This document shows, piece by piece, positions 35,417 to 45,437 of a DNA stretch of 64,000 bases. The DNA is from Jeotgalibaca porci (GTDB lineage: Bacteria; Bacillota; Bacilli; Lactobacillales; Aerococcaceae): NCBI RefSeq assembly GCF_011299095.1, contig NZ_CP049889.1, positions 1,344,501 through 1,408,500 of the forward strand, given 5' to 3'. Every line of letters starts with the position of its first letter. Position 1 is the first letter of the stretch. The notes under the pieces were generated by a model. That model saw only the letters and a list, made by a program, of their open reading frames with translations. It made no database searches and had not been told where the DNA came from. A program made the position numbers and the translations under genes.

Positions 35417-36529
35417 ATGACAACAGTAGATACGAATCATTATGCAGCACCAACTGAAATTAAAGAGATCACGGTTGTAAATACATACGACTTAGAGGAA
35501 GCAGCGAGTAAAATCGTACCAAAAGGCGGCTTTGATTATATTTCAGGCGCTTCTGGAGACGAATTTACATTACGTCAAAATATTGAAGCATGGAACAAAA
35601 AAGGAATCGTACCACGCGTTCTAGCTGACGTTGAGAATCCAGATTTATCCACATCCATTTTTGGTCACGACATAAAGGTACCATTTATTATGGCCCCAAT
35701 CGCAGCACACGGTCTGGCTCACGAAACGAAAGAAGCCGGAACAGCAAAAGGTATTTCTGAATTCGGAACAATTATGTCAATCAGTGCTTACTCAGGCGCA
35801 TCATTTGATGAAATTGATAAAGGGTTGAACGGCAGCCCGCGTTGGTTCCAAATTTACATGAGTAAAGATGATGAATTAAATAAAAATATCTTGGATGAAG
35901 CCAAAGCAGATGGCGCGACAGCAATCATTTTGACAGCTGATGCAACGTTGAGCGGGAATCGTCATAAAGATGAGCGTAACAAGTTCGTATATCCGTTTGG
36001 CATGCCAATCGTATCGCGTTACTTGACGGGAACAGGTAAGAATATGTCATTGAATAATATCTACGCGCAATCCAAACAAAAGATTGCTCCGGCAGATGTG
36101 AAATTCATTTCCGAGTATTCAGGTCTTCCTGTATTCGTTAAAGGTGTACAGTCAGCAGAAGATGCATTGCTGGCAATCGGAGCGGGCGCAGCAGGAATCT
36201 GGGTTTCTAACCACGGTGGTCGTCAGTTGGATGGCGCTCCTGGCTCATTCGAAATGTTGGAGGAAATTTCCAAAGCAGTTGCGGGCCGTGTTCCAATCGT
36301 ATTTGACAGCGGTGTCCGTCGCGGCGAGCATATCTTTAAAGCACTTGCTAGTGGAGCAGACATTGTCGCATTAGGTCGCCCAGTTCTTTACGGACTAGCT
36401 CTTGGTGGTTGGAAAGGTGTCCAATCCGTTCTCGAGTACTTCGAACGCGACTTGAAACGTGTCATGCAATTAGCAGGAACACAAACAATCGAAGATGTGA
36501 AAAAATCACGCCTAGTTGATATCAAATAA
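35417..36529 (+). CDS. lctO: L-lactate oxidase
   Basis: 370-aa FMN-dependent alpha-hydroxy-acid oxidase that turns L-lactate and O2 into pyruvate and H2O2. It aligns closely with Aerococcus viridans lactate oxidase: active-site Tyr41, Tyr147, Asp175, His266 (SNHGGRQ) and Arg269 fall one residue after the Aerococcus numbers. Length is normal. SD GGGAAGTG. In the operon with lrgAB under a candidate cre site, it probably serves lactate re-use under oxygen once sugar is spent. Confidence 0.95.
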   Translation: MTTVDTNHYAAPTEIKEITVVNTYDLEEAASKIVPKGGFDYISGASGDEFTLRQNIEAWNKKGIVPRVLADVENPDLSTSIFGHDIKVPFIMAPIAAHGLAHETKEAGTAKGISEFGTIMSISAYSGASFDEIDKGLNGSPRWFQIYMSKDDELNKNILDEAKADGATAIILTADATLSGNRHKDERNKFVYPFGMPIVSRYLTGTGKNMSLNNIYAQSKQKIAPADVKFISEYSGLPVFVKGVQSAEDALLAIGAGAAGIWVSNHGGRQLDGAPGSFEMLEEISKAVAGRVPIVFDSGVRRGEHIFKALASGADIVALGRPVLYGLALGGWKGVQSVLEYFERDLKRVMQLAGTQTIEDVKKSRLVDIK

Positions 36530-36543
36530 GAGCAGTTAGAACG

Positions 36544-36578
36544 AAGACAGCCTCGAAAGCGAGAGGCTGTCTTTTTTT
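36544..36578 (+). terminator. Terminator of lctO
   Basis: AAGACAGCCTC / GAGGCTGTCTT followed by T7. Confidence 0.92.
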
Positions 36579-36589
36579 GGTGGGTAAAA

Positions 36590-36771
36590 TGGCTCACTCA
36601 AACGCGTGAGTGATCCATTTGGAGCAGAAAGGCCTACTCAAACGCGAAAATGAATCTGAGTGAGCCATTTAGACCGGAAAGTGCTCACTCAAACGAGAAA
36701 ACCGATTTGAGTTAGCGATTTAGCGAAGAAAGTGCTCACTCACTCCAAAAACACCATCTGAGTTAGCACCC
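36590..36771. repeat. Four diverged hairpin units of the GCTCACTC family
   Basis: Left arms at 36591, 36631, 36682 and 36733 (spacing about 40, 50 and 51 bp), right arms TGAGTGA(G/T)CC or TGAGTTAGC. More diverged than the arrays at 7.9 and 16.9 kb. The rest of the gap up to 37084 is AT-rich promoter DNA. Confidence 0.8.
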
Positions 36772-37050
36772 CCATACCCATAACAGGTCCTTATGACGAA
36801 ACGCCGCATATCTCAATCAATCATCACTTTTGTTTTCATGACTAAGACGAATTTCTATAATGTGCACTACTACATCTAACTTTGCAAGCATATTTTTAAT
36901 TAGAAATCAATGAAGATTATTAAACATTATCTTATGTAAACCTTATGAAAGCCCTATTTAATAATACTATAACCAAGACTTATAGATGCTTTAATTTTAA
37001 GTAAGTTGTGAAGTGACGTGAGGGACCTTAAAATTGAGACATAGACAACA

Positions 37051-37067
37051 TTGGAAGCGATTTCCAA
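37051..37067 (+). promoter_or_regulatory. cre-like palindrome before the acyl-CoA operon
   Basis: TTGGAAGCGATTTCCAA, an inverted repeat TTGGAA/TTCCAA around GCGAT, similar to a catabolite-responsive element (one mismatch to WTGNAANCGNWNNCW). It lies 18 nt before the first start codon, where CcpA would block elongation or initiation. Confidence 0.6.
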
Positions 37068-37084
37068 AACAAAAAAGGGGATTA

Positions 37085-38296
37085 ATGAAAATGAACGCAA
37101 AAATTCAAACATTAAAAGAACTTTATCCAGAGGATCTATTGGGCTACTCACACAAATTGACTGAAGGCGAAGTTGCTGTACTTAGCGAACTACGTGTTTC
37201 ATTGGAAAAACACCTACGCCCAGTTCTAACTGACTTCTATGAAAGAGGAACATTCCCATTTGACGAATTCTACAAAGTAGTAGCTGACGTTAACTTCATG
37301 AACGATGATCGTATTTTCGAAGGACGCGAAAACAAACTTAAAACAAGCGAATTGTTTAACGCATTCCTATACCTAGAATTGGCACGTTTTGATGCTTCAA
37401 TCGCTACATTCTTTACAGTACACGGCGGACTATGCTTGAACACAATCCTAGTAGGTGGTTCTGAAGAGCAAATCAATGAATTCGTTCCAAAACTACGCTC
37501 ATTCGAATACCAAGGATGTTTCGGTTTAACTGAACCAGATCACGGTTCTGACATTGCAGGTGGCTTGGCTACTTCAGCAAAACGCGTTGGCGACAAATGG
37601 ATCTTGAACGGCGAAAAACGTTGGATCGGTGGATCTGACACAGCTGACATTATTCCAATCTTCGCTCGTGATACAGAAGACAACAAAATCAAATGTTTCA
37701 TCGTTCGTAAAGGCGCTCCAGGATACAAAGCAGAAGTTATCCCGCATAAAGGTTCTCTACGTATGATTCATAACGGACACATCACTTTAGATAACGTAGA
37801 AGTTTCTGAAGCAGACCGTCTACCAAACATTGAAGGATTCAAATCTGTAAACGACATCCTAACATTCACACGTGCAGACATCGCTCACTTGGCTATGGGT
37901 GTATCAGCTGGTTCATTCATCGCTGCTCACAAATATGTTACAGAGCGCGAGCAATTCGGTAAAAAATTAGCAAGCTTCCAATTAGTACAAGAGAAATTGG
38001 TTCGTATGCAATCAAACTTTGTTGCTAACTTAGGTTACTCCGTTCAATTGTCTCACCTACAAGAAGAAGGCGATGCATTGATGACTAACTCAGCACTAGC
38101 TAAAATGCACAACTCACTAAACATGCGTGAAAACGTAGCTCTAGGACGCGAAATCTGTGGTGGTAACGGAATTACACTAGAAGCAGACGTTATGCGTTTC
38201 TTCCTAGACGCAGAAGCAGTTTACACTTACGAAGGAACACACGAAATCAACGCATTGATCGTTGGACGTGCAATCACTGGCGTAGGCGCATTCTAA
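37085..38296 (+). CDS. Acyl-CoA dehydrogenase (first copy)
   Basis: 403-aa FAD enzyme that introduces the alpha-beta double bond into an acyl-CoA, passing electrons to an electron-transfer flavoprotein. Signature GLTEPDHGSDIAGG, FAD/dimer segment REQFGKKLASFQLVQEKL, and catalytic Glu383 in TYEGTHE are all present; the C-terminal pattern resembles glutaryl-CoA/short-chain members. Start: ATG after AAGGGG (a second ATG 6 nt on is possible). First gene of an eight-gene operon. Codon use is strongly biased, like highly expressed genes. The gene at 44083 is a close paralogue. Confidence 0.9.
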   Translation: MKMNAKIQTLKELYPEDLLGYSHKLTEGEVAVLSELRVSLEKHLRPVLTDFYERGTFPFDEFYKVVADVNFMNDDRIFEGRENKLKTSELFNAFLYLELARFDASIATFFTVHGGLCLNTILVGGSEEQINEFVPKLRSFEYQGCFGLTEPDHGSDIAGGLATSAKRVGDKWILNGEKRWIGGSDTADIIPIFARDTEDNKIKCFIVRKGAPGYKAEVIPHKGSLRMIHNGHITLDNVEVSEADRLPNIEGFKSVNDILTFTRADIAHLAMGVSAGSFIAAHKYVTEREQFGKKLASFQLVQEKLVRMQSNFVANLGYSVQLSHLQEEGDALMTNSALAKMHNSLNMRENVALGREICGGNGITLEADVMRFFLDAEAVYTYEGTHEINALIVGRAITGVGAF

Positions 38297-38333
38297 TTCT
38301 GACTGGCATTTATAAAAGAAAGTAGTGAATGAA

Positions 38334-39188
38334 ATGGAAATTAAAAACGTAATGGTAATTGGCGCAGGCCAAATGGGTAACGGGATTGCGCAAGTATTTG
38401 CGCAAGCTGGTTACAGCGTATACCTAAATGATATTAAAGAAGAGTTTGTTCAAAAAGGTTTGGCAAATATCGACAAAAACCTTGACCGTCTTGTTAAGAA
38501 AGAAAAAATTTCTGAAGCAGACAAAGCTGAAATCGTAGGACGCATTACAGCTTCTACAAGCTATGAAGATGCTAAAGAATGTCAATTGGTTGTTGAAGCA
38601 GCAACTGAAAATCCAACAATTAAATTCGAAATCTTCAAACAATTGGATGCAATTACATCTGAAGATACAATCTTGGCATCTAATACATCTTCGATTTCTA
38701 TTACTTCTATTGGAGCAGCTACAAGCCGCCCAGAAAAAGTTGTAGGACTACACTTCTTCAATCCCGTTCCAGTTATGAAACTGATTGAAGTAAACATGGG
38801 TCTATTGACTTCAGACGAAACACTAACAGCAATGCGTAAAGTCGGCGAAGACTTGAACAAAACAGTAGTAGTTGTTAAAGACTCAGCAGGTTTTGTTGTA
38901 AACCGTATTCTTGTACCAATGATTAACGAAGCAATCTTCGTACTAAGCGAAGGCATCTCTACTGCTGAAGAAATCGACGAAGCAATGAAATTGGGAGCAA
39001 ACCACCCAATGGGACCAATTACACTGGCTGACTACATCGGCTTGGATGTTGTATTGGCAGTCATGAACACTCTTTATAACGAATTCAAAGATACAAAATA
39101 CCGCCCAGCACCATTATTGGTTAAATACGTACAAGCTGGACAACTAGGACGTAAAACTGGTAAAGGTTTCTACGACTACACGAAATAA
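38334..39188 (+). CDS. hbd: 3-hydroxybutyryl-CoA dehydrogenase
   Basis: 284-aa NAD(P)-dependent enzyme that interconverts 3-hydroxyacyl-CoA and 3-ketoacyl-CoA. Rossmann motif GAGQMG (10-15) and the catalytic region [16 protein letters not shown] with His140. The single-domain length fits the Hbd/PaaH type rather than the large FadB fusion. ATG chosen; an in-frame GTG 9 nt upstream has no better SD, and the SD here is weak, suggesting translation coupled with the gene before. Confidence 0.93.
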   Translation: MEIKNVMVIGAGQMGNGIAQVFAQAGYSVYLNDIKEEFVQKGLANIDKNLDRLVKKEKISEADKAEIVGRITASTSYEDAKECQLVVEAATENPTIKFEIFKQLDAITSEDTILASNTSSISITSIGAATSRPEKVVGLHFFNPVPVMKLIEVNMGLLTSDETLTAMRKVGEDLNKTVVVVKDSAGFVVNRILVPMINEAIFVLSEGISTAEEIDEAMKLGANHPMGPITLADYIGLDVVLAVMNTLYNEFKDTKYRPAPLLVKYVQAGQLGRKTGKGFYDYTK

Positions 39189-39200
39189 AGGAGCATCATC

Positions 39201-39977
39201 ATGACATTTGAATCAATTATCTATGAAGTTAAAAATTCATTGGCATACATTACGCTCAATCGCCCGAAAGCTCTAAATGCTCTGAACCAACAATTGTTGA
39301 CAGAACTTAACGAAGCAATCGAGATGATCCAAAATGACGACACAGTGAAAGCTGTAATCGTCACTGGGTCAGGCGAAAAAGCTTTTGCAGCAGGCGCTGA
39401 CATTACTGAATTGAAAGATTTAGACCGTGAAGCAGCTGCGAAGCAATCAGAATTTGGAAATGCAATTTTCTCTAAATTGGGTGCTTTACCACAACCGGTT
39501 ATCGCTGCAGTAAATGGTTTTGCTTTGGGAGGCGGAATGGAACTTGCGTTGGCTTGTGACATGCGCTTTGTTTCTACAAATGCAAAATTAGGCTTGCCGG
39601 AAGTCGGACTGGGAATTATGCCTGGCTACGGTGGAACACAACGCCTGGGCCGCTTAATTGGCTGGGGAAGAGCGAAACAGCTTGTTCTTGCAACAGATAC
39701 AATTGATGCAGAAGAAGCATACCGTTTAGGAATTGCCAACAAAGTGGTTGTTCAAAGCGAGCTAATGACTGAAGTTGAGAAGCTAGCATCTAAAATTATC
39801 AGCAAATCTTCTGCAGGTGTTCAAATGGCTAAGAAAACGATGGAAATCGGAAGTGACTTAACATTAGAAGACGCGTTGGCGCTTGAAGCAAAAAACTTTG
39901 GTTCTTTGTTCGCAAGTCCACACCAAGAAGAAGGAATGGCTGCCTTTTTAGAGAAACGTCCCGCTAACTTTAATTAA
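39201..39977 (+). CDS. Enoyl-CoA hydratase (crotonase)
   Basis: 258-aa hydratase that adds water to trans-2-enoyl-CoA. The oxyanion-hole segments AAGADITEL and NGFALGGG and both catalytic glutamates, Glu114 and Glu134 (20 apart as in rat mitochondrial hydratase), are present. SD AAGGAG. It lies 12 nt after hbd, giving consecutive beta-oxidation (or butyrate-synthesis) steps. Confidence 0.94.
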   Translation: MTFESIIYEVKNSLAYITLNRPKALNALNQQLLTELNEAIEMIQNDDTVKAVIVTGSGEKAFAAGADITELKDLDREAAAKQSEFGNAIFSKLGALPQPVIAAVNGFALGGGMELALACDMRFVSTNAKLGLPEVGLGIMPGYGGTQRLGRLIGWGRAKQLVLATDTIDAEEAYRLGIANKVVVQSELMTEVEKLASKIISKSSAGVQMAKKTMEIGSDLTLEDALALEAKNFGSLFASPHQEEGMAAFLEKRPANFN

Positions 39978-40005
39978 CACAGATTTACCAAGGAGGTAAT
40001 GATTA

Positions 40006-41004
40006 GTGAAACCATTTAAAAGTTATGTAGTGAGAACGAACGAAGAGAATCAAGTTACACACCAAGTTGAAGAAGTAACAGAATCATTTCTAGGTGAAGG
40101 AAATACAACAATTGCTGTTGAATATTCTTCAATCAACTACAAAGATATGTTAGGTCTGCAAACAAAGGGTGGCGTTATCCGTAACTATCCTATGATTCCA
40201 GGGATTGACTTGGCTGGAACGATTATCTCTTCAGAAGATCCTTCATTATCACCAGGAGATCCTGTATTGATAACAGGCTACAAGCTTGGAACAGAGCACA
40301 CGGGCGGATTCAGTGAAGTTGCCCGTGTACCAAGTGAGTGGGTTGTTAAATTACCGGAGAACCTATCTGCTAAAGAAGCAATGATGTATGGAACAGCTGG
40401 ATTTACCGCAGCTCTGTCTATCGCAGCTCTTGAGAAGAACGGCATGAAAGTGGAAGACCAACCAGAAATATTAGTAACAGGTGCTACAGGTGGAGTAGGA
40501 AGCGTTGCGACTCAAATTCTACGTAAGTTAGGATATGAGAACATCACAGCTACTATTCGTAAAGATTACCAAGTTGAAAGTGCTAAAGAATTTGGAGCTA
40601 CTAAAATTTGGAATATCACTGAGAATGAATCAAACGGACGTCCTCTTAACCGTCGCGAATACAAATATGTAGTCGACACGGTAGGCGGCGACTTGACCGC
40701 AGATGTTTTATCAAAAGTAGACGAGTACGGAAGCGTTGCAATCAGTGGAAACGCTGGTGGCGTGAAGTTGAATACAACCGTATTGCCGTTTATCTTACGC
40801 GGCGTTAACCTTTTGGGAATTAACTCGGTCAGCACTGATATGGCTGAACGTGAACAACTGTGGAACAAATTGGCAAACGAATGGAATATTGTCGCTGTTC
40901 TACACCACACAGAAATAGCTCTTCAAGATATACCAGAAACAGCTGCTAAGTTGAAAGATGGACAACATCTTGGCAGAACAATAATAAAAATAAACGGCAC
41001 ATGA
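40006..41004 (+). CDS. YhdH/AcuI-type quinone oxidoreductase
   Basis: 332-aa zinc-free medium-chain dehydrogenase of the YhdH/YhfP family, NADPH-dependent. The family includes acryloyl-CoA reductase AcuI, so reduction of a short 2-enoyl-CoA is a good guess in this operon. Seen: MIPGIDLAGT near residue 60 and NADPH site VTGATGGVGSVA near residue 155. GTG start behind AAGGAGGTAATG. It is the only member of the operon that is not a standard beta-oxidation enzyme. Confidence 0.85.
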   Translation: MKPFKSYVVRTNEENQVTHQVEEVTESFLGEGNTTIAVEYSSINYKDMLGLQTKGGVIRNYPMIPGIDLAGTIISSEDPSLSPGDPVLITGYKLGTEHTGGFSEVARVPSEWVVKLPENLSAKEAMMYGTAGFTAALSIAALEKNGMKVEDQPEILVTGATGGVGSVATQILRKLGYENITATIRKDYQVESAKEFGATKIWNITENESNGRPLNRREYKYVVDTVGGDLTADVLSKVDEYGSVAISGNAGGVKLNTTVLPFILRGVNLLGINSVSTDMAEREQLWNKLANEWNIVAVLHHTEIALQDIPETAAKLKDGQHLGRTIIKINGT

Positions 41005-41020
41005 GTGAAAGGTGAATAGT

Positions 41021-42355
41021 ATGCAATTTGTAAATGAGTATAGACAGAAACTTGTATCTGCAGATGTAGCAGCTAAAGCTGTAAAATCTGGCGATTGGGT
41101 AGATTACGGACAATTTGTTTGTCAAACACAAGTAGTAGATGAAGCATTAGCAAAACGTAAAGATGAACTTCAAGATGTTAAGATTCGTGCAACAACACGT
41201 ACAACACCGCTTGCAGTCGTTCAAGCAGATCCACATCAAGAAGTATTTACTTACAACAACTTCCATTACAGTGGGTATGACCGTAAATTGCAAGACCAAG
41301 GCTCAGCATTCTTTATTCCTATTTTCTATCACGAAAAACCAGGCTATTACAAAAACTTCCTGGACGTAGACGTGGCAATCTTGGCAGTAACGCCAATGGA
41401 TGACTTTGGTTACTTTAACTTTAGTACATCTGTTGCAACAAGCCGTGCGATTGTTGAAAAAGCTAAAATCGTTATCTTAGAAGTGAACCCGAACTTACCG
41501 CGTGTTATGGGTGGTAACAACGAAACGGTTCATATTTCTGAAATTGACTACATTGTAGAAGCAAACTGGGCTGTTCCTGAAATCCCAAATGCATTGCCTT
41601 CTAAAGAAGACGAACAAATCGCTTCACTCATTATCCCAGAAATCAGAAACGGTTCTTGTATTCAACTAGGTATTGGTGGTATGCCAAACGCAGTCGGATC
41701 ATTAATTGCCAAATCAGACTTGAAAGACTTAGGCGTACATACAGAAATGTTTGTAGATGCTTTTGTTGATATGTATGAAGCTGGTAACCTGAACGGAAGC
41801 CAAAAGCAATTGGATAAAGGCAAAATCGTTTATACCTTTGCAATGGGAACAAACAAAACATACGAATTCCTACACAACAACCCTGCAGCAGCAGCATACA
41901 GCGTTGATTATGTAAACGACCCAATGATTATCAGACAACAAGATAACATGGTTGGAATTAACAACTGTATGGAAATCGACCTATATGGTCAAGTAAGTTC
42001 AGAGTCAGTTGGTACGCGTCAAATCTCAGGTACAGGTGGACAAGGAGACTTTACAATCGGTTCATATGAATCTAAAGGCGGTCAATCCTATATCGCGATG
42101 ACTTCTTCTTACGTAGACCGTGCAGGACAACGTCACTCACGTATCAAGAACTTCTTGAGCCAAGGATCAATCGTTACAATCCCACGCTCACTTGTATCAA
42201 ATATCGTTACAGAATACGGTATCGTGAACCTAAAAGGTAAATCCACTTGGGAACGTGCTGAAGGCATTATCTCACTTGCTCACCCGGACTTCCGTGATGA
42301 CCTTATCAAACAAGCAGAACAAATGAATATTTGGAGACGCTCAAACAAACGTTAA
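41021..42355 (+). CDS. Acetyl-CoA hydrolase/transferase family CoA-transferase
   Basis: 444-aa family I CoA-transferase of the 4-hydroxybutyrate / butyryl-CoA:acetate type. It has GIGGMPNAV (217-225), the active-site Glu242 (VHTEMFVDA) that forms the CoA thioester, and the GTGGQGDF motif near residue 335. It would exchange CoA between a short acid and acetate or activate an incoming acid without ATP. Start ATG 6 nt after AAAGGTG. This may replace an acyl-CoA synthetase, which is missing from the operon. Confidence 0.88.
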   Translation: MQFVNEYRQKLVSADVAAKAVKSGDWVDYGQFVCQTQVVDEALAKRKDELQDVKIRATTRTTPLAVVQADPHQEVFTYNNFHYSGYDRKLQDQGSAFFIPIFYHEKPGYYKNFLDVDVAILAVTPMDDFGYFNFSTSVATSRAIVEKAKIVILEVNPNLPRVMGGNNETVHISEIDYIVEANWAVPEIPNALPSKEDEQIASLIIPEIRNGSCIQLGIGGMPNAVGSLIAKSDLKDLGVHTEMFVDAFVDMYEAGNLNGSQKQLDKGKIVYTFAMGTNKTYEFLHNNPAAAAYSVDYVNDPMIIRQQDNMVGINNCMEIDLYGQVSSESVGTRQISGTGGQGDFTIGSYESKGGQSYIAMTSSYVDRAGQRHSRIKNFLSQGSIVTIPRSLVSNIVTEYGIVNLKGKSTWERAEGIISLAHPDFRDDLIKQAEQMNIWRRSNKR

Positions 42356-42394
42356 TAACTCACTAATCTTAAACAGAAAAGGAAGTAATTTAAA

Positions 42395-43573
42395 ATGACA
42401 GAAGTAGTAATTGTAGCAGCAAAACGTACAGCTATCGGAAGCTTTGGTGGCGTATTTAAAGATGTATCTGCAGTAGACTTAGGAACAGCAGTTATTAAAG
42501 GTGCTATGGAATCTATTAACCTAGACCCTAAAGAAGTTAAAGAAGTTGTTTTCGGTAACGTTTATAGTGCAGGTCTTAAAGGAAACGTAGCACGTCAAGT
42601 AGCAATCTACGCTGGAATCCCTGAAGAAGCACACGCAACAAGCGTAAACATTCTATGTGGTTCAGGTCTACGTGCTGTAGTAAGTGGTATTCAATCCGTA
42701 TTACTAGGCGACAGCGACGTTGTTGTTGTTGGTGGTACAGAAAGCATGTCTCGTGCAGCTTACGTTCTACCTAACTACCGTTTCGGCGGACGTATGGGCG
42801 ATGACACAATCATCGATACAATGCTTAACGACGGTTTACACGATGCATTCCATGACTACCATATGGGAGTAACAGCAGAAAACATTGTTGAAAAATACAA
42901 CTTCACGCGTGAGCAACAAGATGACTTGGCTGCAGACAGCCAAAACCGTGCTGAAGCAGCAGTTAAATCAGGTCGTTTCAAAGACGAAATCGTTCCTGTA
43001 GCTGTTCCACAAAGACGTGGCGAAGATATTATCGTTGATACAGACGAAGGTCCACGTTTTGGAACAACAAAAGAAACATTGGCTAAACTACGTCCAGTAT
43101 TCAAAAAAGACGGTACTGTTACAGCAGGTAACGCATCTGGAATCAACGACGGTGCAGCAGCATTGATCTTGATGACACGTGAAAAAGCGGAAGAATTAGG
43201 ATTAGAAGTTCTAGCTACAGTTGCTTCTTACGGAATCGGCGGCGTTGACCCACGTATCATGGGTACAGGTCCAATCCCAGCTACTAAGAAAGCATTGGCT
43301 AAAGCGAACATGACTGTTGCTGACCTAGACTTGATCGAATCAAACGAAGCATTTGCTGCACAAGCGTTGAGCGTAATTGAAGAATTAGGTTTCGACCGTT
43401 CAATCACTAACGTTAACGGTGGCGCAATTGCATTAGGTCACCCAGTTGGAGCAAGTGGCGCAAGAATTTTAGTATCTCTTGTAAATGAAATGCAAAAACG
43501 TGACAGCAAAACAGGTCTAGCTACACTATGTGTTGGTGGTGGACAAGGGGTTTCTGTAATCGTTAAACGTTAA
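42395..43573 (+). CDS. Acetyl-CoA acetyltransferase (thiolase)
   Basis: 392-aa thiolase that cleaves 3-ketoacyl-CoA or condenses two acetyl-CoA. Catalytic Cys88 (NILCGSG), His349 ([10 protein letters not shown]) and Cys379 (LCVGGGQG) are intact. SD AAGGAAG. With hbd, crotonase, acyl-CoA dehydrogenase and CoA-transferase it completes the set for turning acetyl-CoA into butyrate or the reverse. Confidence 0.95.
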   Translation: MTEVVIVAAKRTAIGSFGGVFKDVSAVDLGTAVIKGAMESINLDPKEVKEVVFGNVYSAGLKGNVARQVAIYAGIPEEAHATSVNILCGSGLRAVVSGIQSVLLGDSDVVVVGGTESMSRAAYVLPNYRFGGRMGDDTIIDTMLNDGLHDAFHDYHMGVTAENIVEKYNFTREQQDDLAADSQNRAEAAVKSGRFKDEIVPVAVPQRRGEDIIVDTDEGPRFGTTKETLAKLRPVFKKDGTVTAGNASGINDGAAALILMTREKAEELGLEVLATVASYGIGGVDPRIMGTGPIPATKKALAKANMTVADLDLIESNEAFAAQALSVIEELGFDRSITNVNGGAIALGHPVGASGARILVSLVNEMQKRDSKTGLATLCVGGGQGVSVIVKR

Positions 43574-43602
43574 TCTAATCTCTTAATAAGAGCAGGAGTG
43601 TA

Positions 43603-44058
43603 ATGAAAATGAAAGATAACGCTATTTGGCTCGGTGAGTGTGAAGTCGGGGACTCTTATGTCTCCGACACATATGAAGTGACCGAAGAAGAAATTATCGC
43701 CTTTGCGAAGCAATACGACCCGCAATATTTCCATACAGATCCTGAAAAAGCAAAAGATTCCTTTTTCAAGGGATTAGCATCGAGCGGCTGGTTAACAGCC
43801 GCTATTATGATGAAATTGCAAGTTGCTTCTAATCCATTTGGTTTCGATTTAGTTGGAGTGGAAGTAAAACTGGAATGGCCAAGTCCGACAAGAGCAGGCG
43901 ATATTCTTCACATTCGTACCGAAATTAAGGATATCAAGATGTCCCGTTCGAAGCCGAATCAAGGTATTCTAACAGTTGAAACAATCACTAAAAATCAAAA
44001 AGATGAAGTTCGCATGGTTATGCAGAACAAAATACTTGGTTTTACCAGACCAAAATAA
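43603..44058 (+). CDS. MaoC-like hot-dog dehydratase
   Basis: 151-aa single hot-dog protein of the MaoC/(R)-specific enoyl-CoA hydratase family. The active-site pattern YDPQYFHTDPEKA (Asp and His) is present at about 40-52. It would hydrate 2-enoyl-CoA to the (R)-hydroxy form or act on related acyl-CoAs, a second stereochemistry beside crotonase. SD AGGAG; ATG 43603 chosen, though ATG 43609 would give more usual spacing. Confidence 0.85.
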   Translation: MKMKDNAIWLGECEVGDSYVSDTYEVTEEEIIAFAKQYDPQYFHTDPEKAKDSFFKGLASSGWLTAAIMMKLQVASNPFGFDLVGVEVKLEWPSPTRAGDILHIRTEIKDIKMSRSKPNQGILTVETITKNQKDEVRMVMQNKILGFTRPK

Positions 44059-44082
44059 ATTGAATGAAGGCAGGTTATACAA

Positions 44083-45300
44083 TTGACAACACTTACTAAA
44101 AACGAAAAATTATCTCAACTATTTCCTGAAGATTTATTCTTACAAGCAGTAACTTTAACGGACGGCGAAATCGATGTTTTGATGGAGCTTGAAGAAGCAA
44201 TGGAAAAACATTTGCGTCCTGTTCTTGCAGCGCACTCTGAAAAAGGAGAATTTCCTTTTGAAGCATTTTCTAAAGTCGTTGCAGACGTTAAAATGCTATC
44301 TGACGAGCGTCTATTCGCTGACAAGACAGCAGAAAACTACGTACATTCACAATACTACAATACATACTTATACTATGTAATGGCACGTTTTGATGTATCA
44401 ATTGCAACATTTATGGCAGTTCATGCTGGTCTTGGTTACTACACATTCTTATTTGGTGGATCAGACGAGCAAAAAGCAAAATGGTTACCGAAATTCCAAA
44501 GCTTCGATTTACAAACATGTTTTGCATTGACTGAACCAGATCACGGTTCTGATATTGCTGGTGGATTAGCAACTTCTGCTAAGCGCGATGGCGACAAATG
44601 GATCCTAAACGGCGAAAAACGTTGGATCGGTGGCGCTGGTTCAGCAGACCTAATCCCAGTATTTGCACGTGACATTGAAGATAACAAAATCAAATGTTTT
44701 GTTGTTAAAAAAGGTCAAGCAGGTCTACGCGTAGACAAAATCGAAAACAAAATTGGTTTGAGAATGGTTCAAAATGGCCATATCTACCTTGAAGATGTAG
44801 AAGTGCTGGAATCAGATCGTTTGCCACACATCAACGGTTTCCGTGATGTAGCGAACATTCTTTACGCAACACGTGCGATTATCGGCGTATTGGCTGCTGG
44901 AAACTCTGGTGGTGCTTACCGCGCTGCTCTATCTTACACATCACAACGTGTACAATTTGGTAAAAAATTGACGAACTTCCAATTGGTTCAAGAAAAATTA
45001 GCACGTATCGTGTCTAACTTGCAATCGCAATTGGCAGTCAACGCACGTGTCGCTGACCTACAAACAGAAGGTCAATACGACGAAGTTCGTTCTTCTATTG
45101 CAAAAATGCAAAACTCTAAATTAATGCGTGAAAATGCTGCCCTAGCACGTGAAATATGTGGTGGGAACGGTATTGTATATGAGTACGATGTTGCGCGTTT
45201 CTTTACAGACGCAGAAGCAATCTACACATACGAAGGAACACACGAAGTTAACTCACTTGTAATCGGACGCGCTATTACAGGCGAAAGTGCATTTGTATAA
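44083..45300 (+). CDS. Acyl-CoA dehydrogenase (second copy)
   Basis: 405-aa paralogue of the gene at 37085: the same opening (PEDL..LT.GE), the same LTEPDHGSDIAGGLATSAKR block and catalytic Glu384 in TYEGTHE. The closest matches, at DNA level too, are around the GSDIAGG and NGEKRWIGG segments, so the two arose by duplication and now bracket the operon. They differ in the substrate-lining middle part. TTG start with AAGGCAGG upstream. A strong terminator ends the operon. Confidence 0.9.
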   Translation: MTTLTKNEKLSQLFPEDLFLQAVTLTDGEIDVLMELEEAMEKHLRPVLAAHSEKGEFPFEAFSKVVADVKMLSDERLFADKTAENYVHSQYYNTYLYYVMARFDVSIATFMAVHAGLGYYTFLFGGSDEQKAKWLPKFQSFDLQTCFALTEPDHGSDIAGGLATSAKRDGDKWILNGEKRWIGGAGSADLIPVFARDIEDNKIKCFVVKKGQAGLRVDKIENKIGLRMVQNGHIYLEDVEVLESDRLPHINGFRDVANILYATRAIIGVLAAGNSGGAYRAALSYTSQRVQFGKKLTNFQLVQEKLARIVSNLQSQLAVNARVADLQTEGQYDEVRSSIAKMQNSKLMRENAALAREICGGNGIVYEYDVARFFTDAEAIYTYEGTHEVNSLVIGRAITGESAFV

Positions 45301-45315
45301 CCGGTAATGAAGCTA

Positions 45316-45357
45316 AAGACACTTTCGAGACATGAATCTCGAAAGTGTCTTCTTTTT
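45316..45357 (+). terminator. Terminator of the acyl-CoA operon
   Basis: Perfect 15-bp stem AAGACACTTTCGAGA / TCTCGAAAGTGTCTT, then CTTTTT. Confidence 0.95.
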
Positions 45358-45437
45358 AAGAATTAAAGATAGTAATAAACCTAAAGTTTCGGTAAGATGA
45401 AAGTAACAACAATTCAAATAGTAAAGGCATGATAAGA

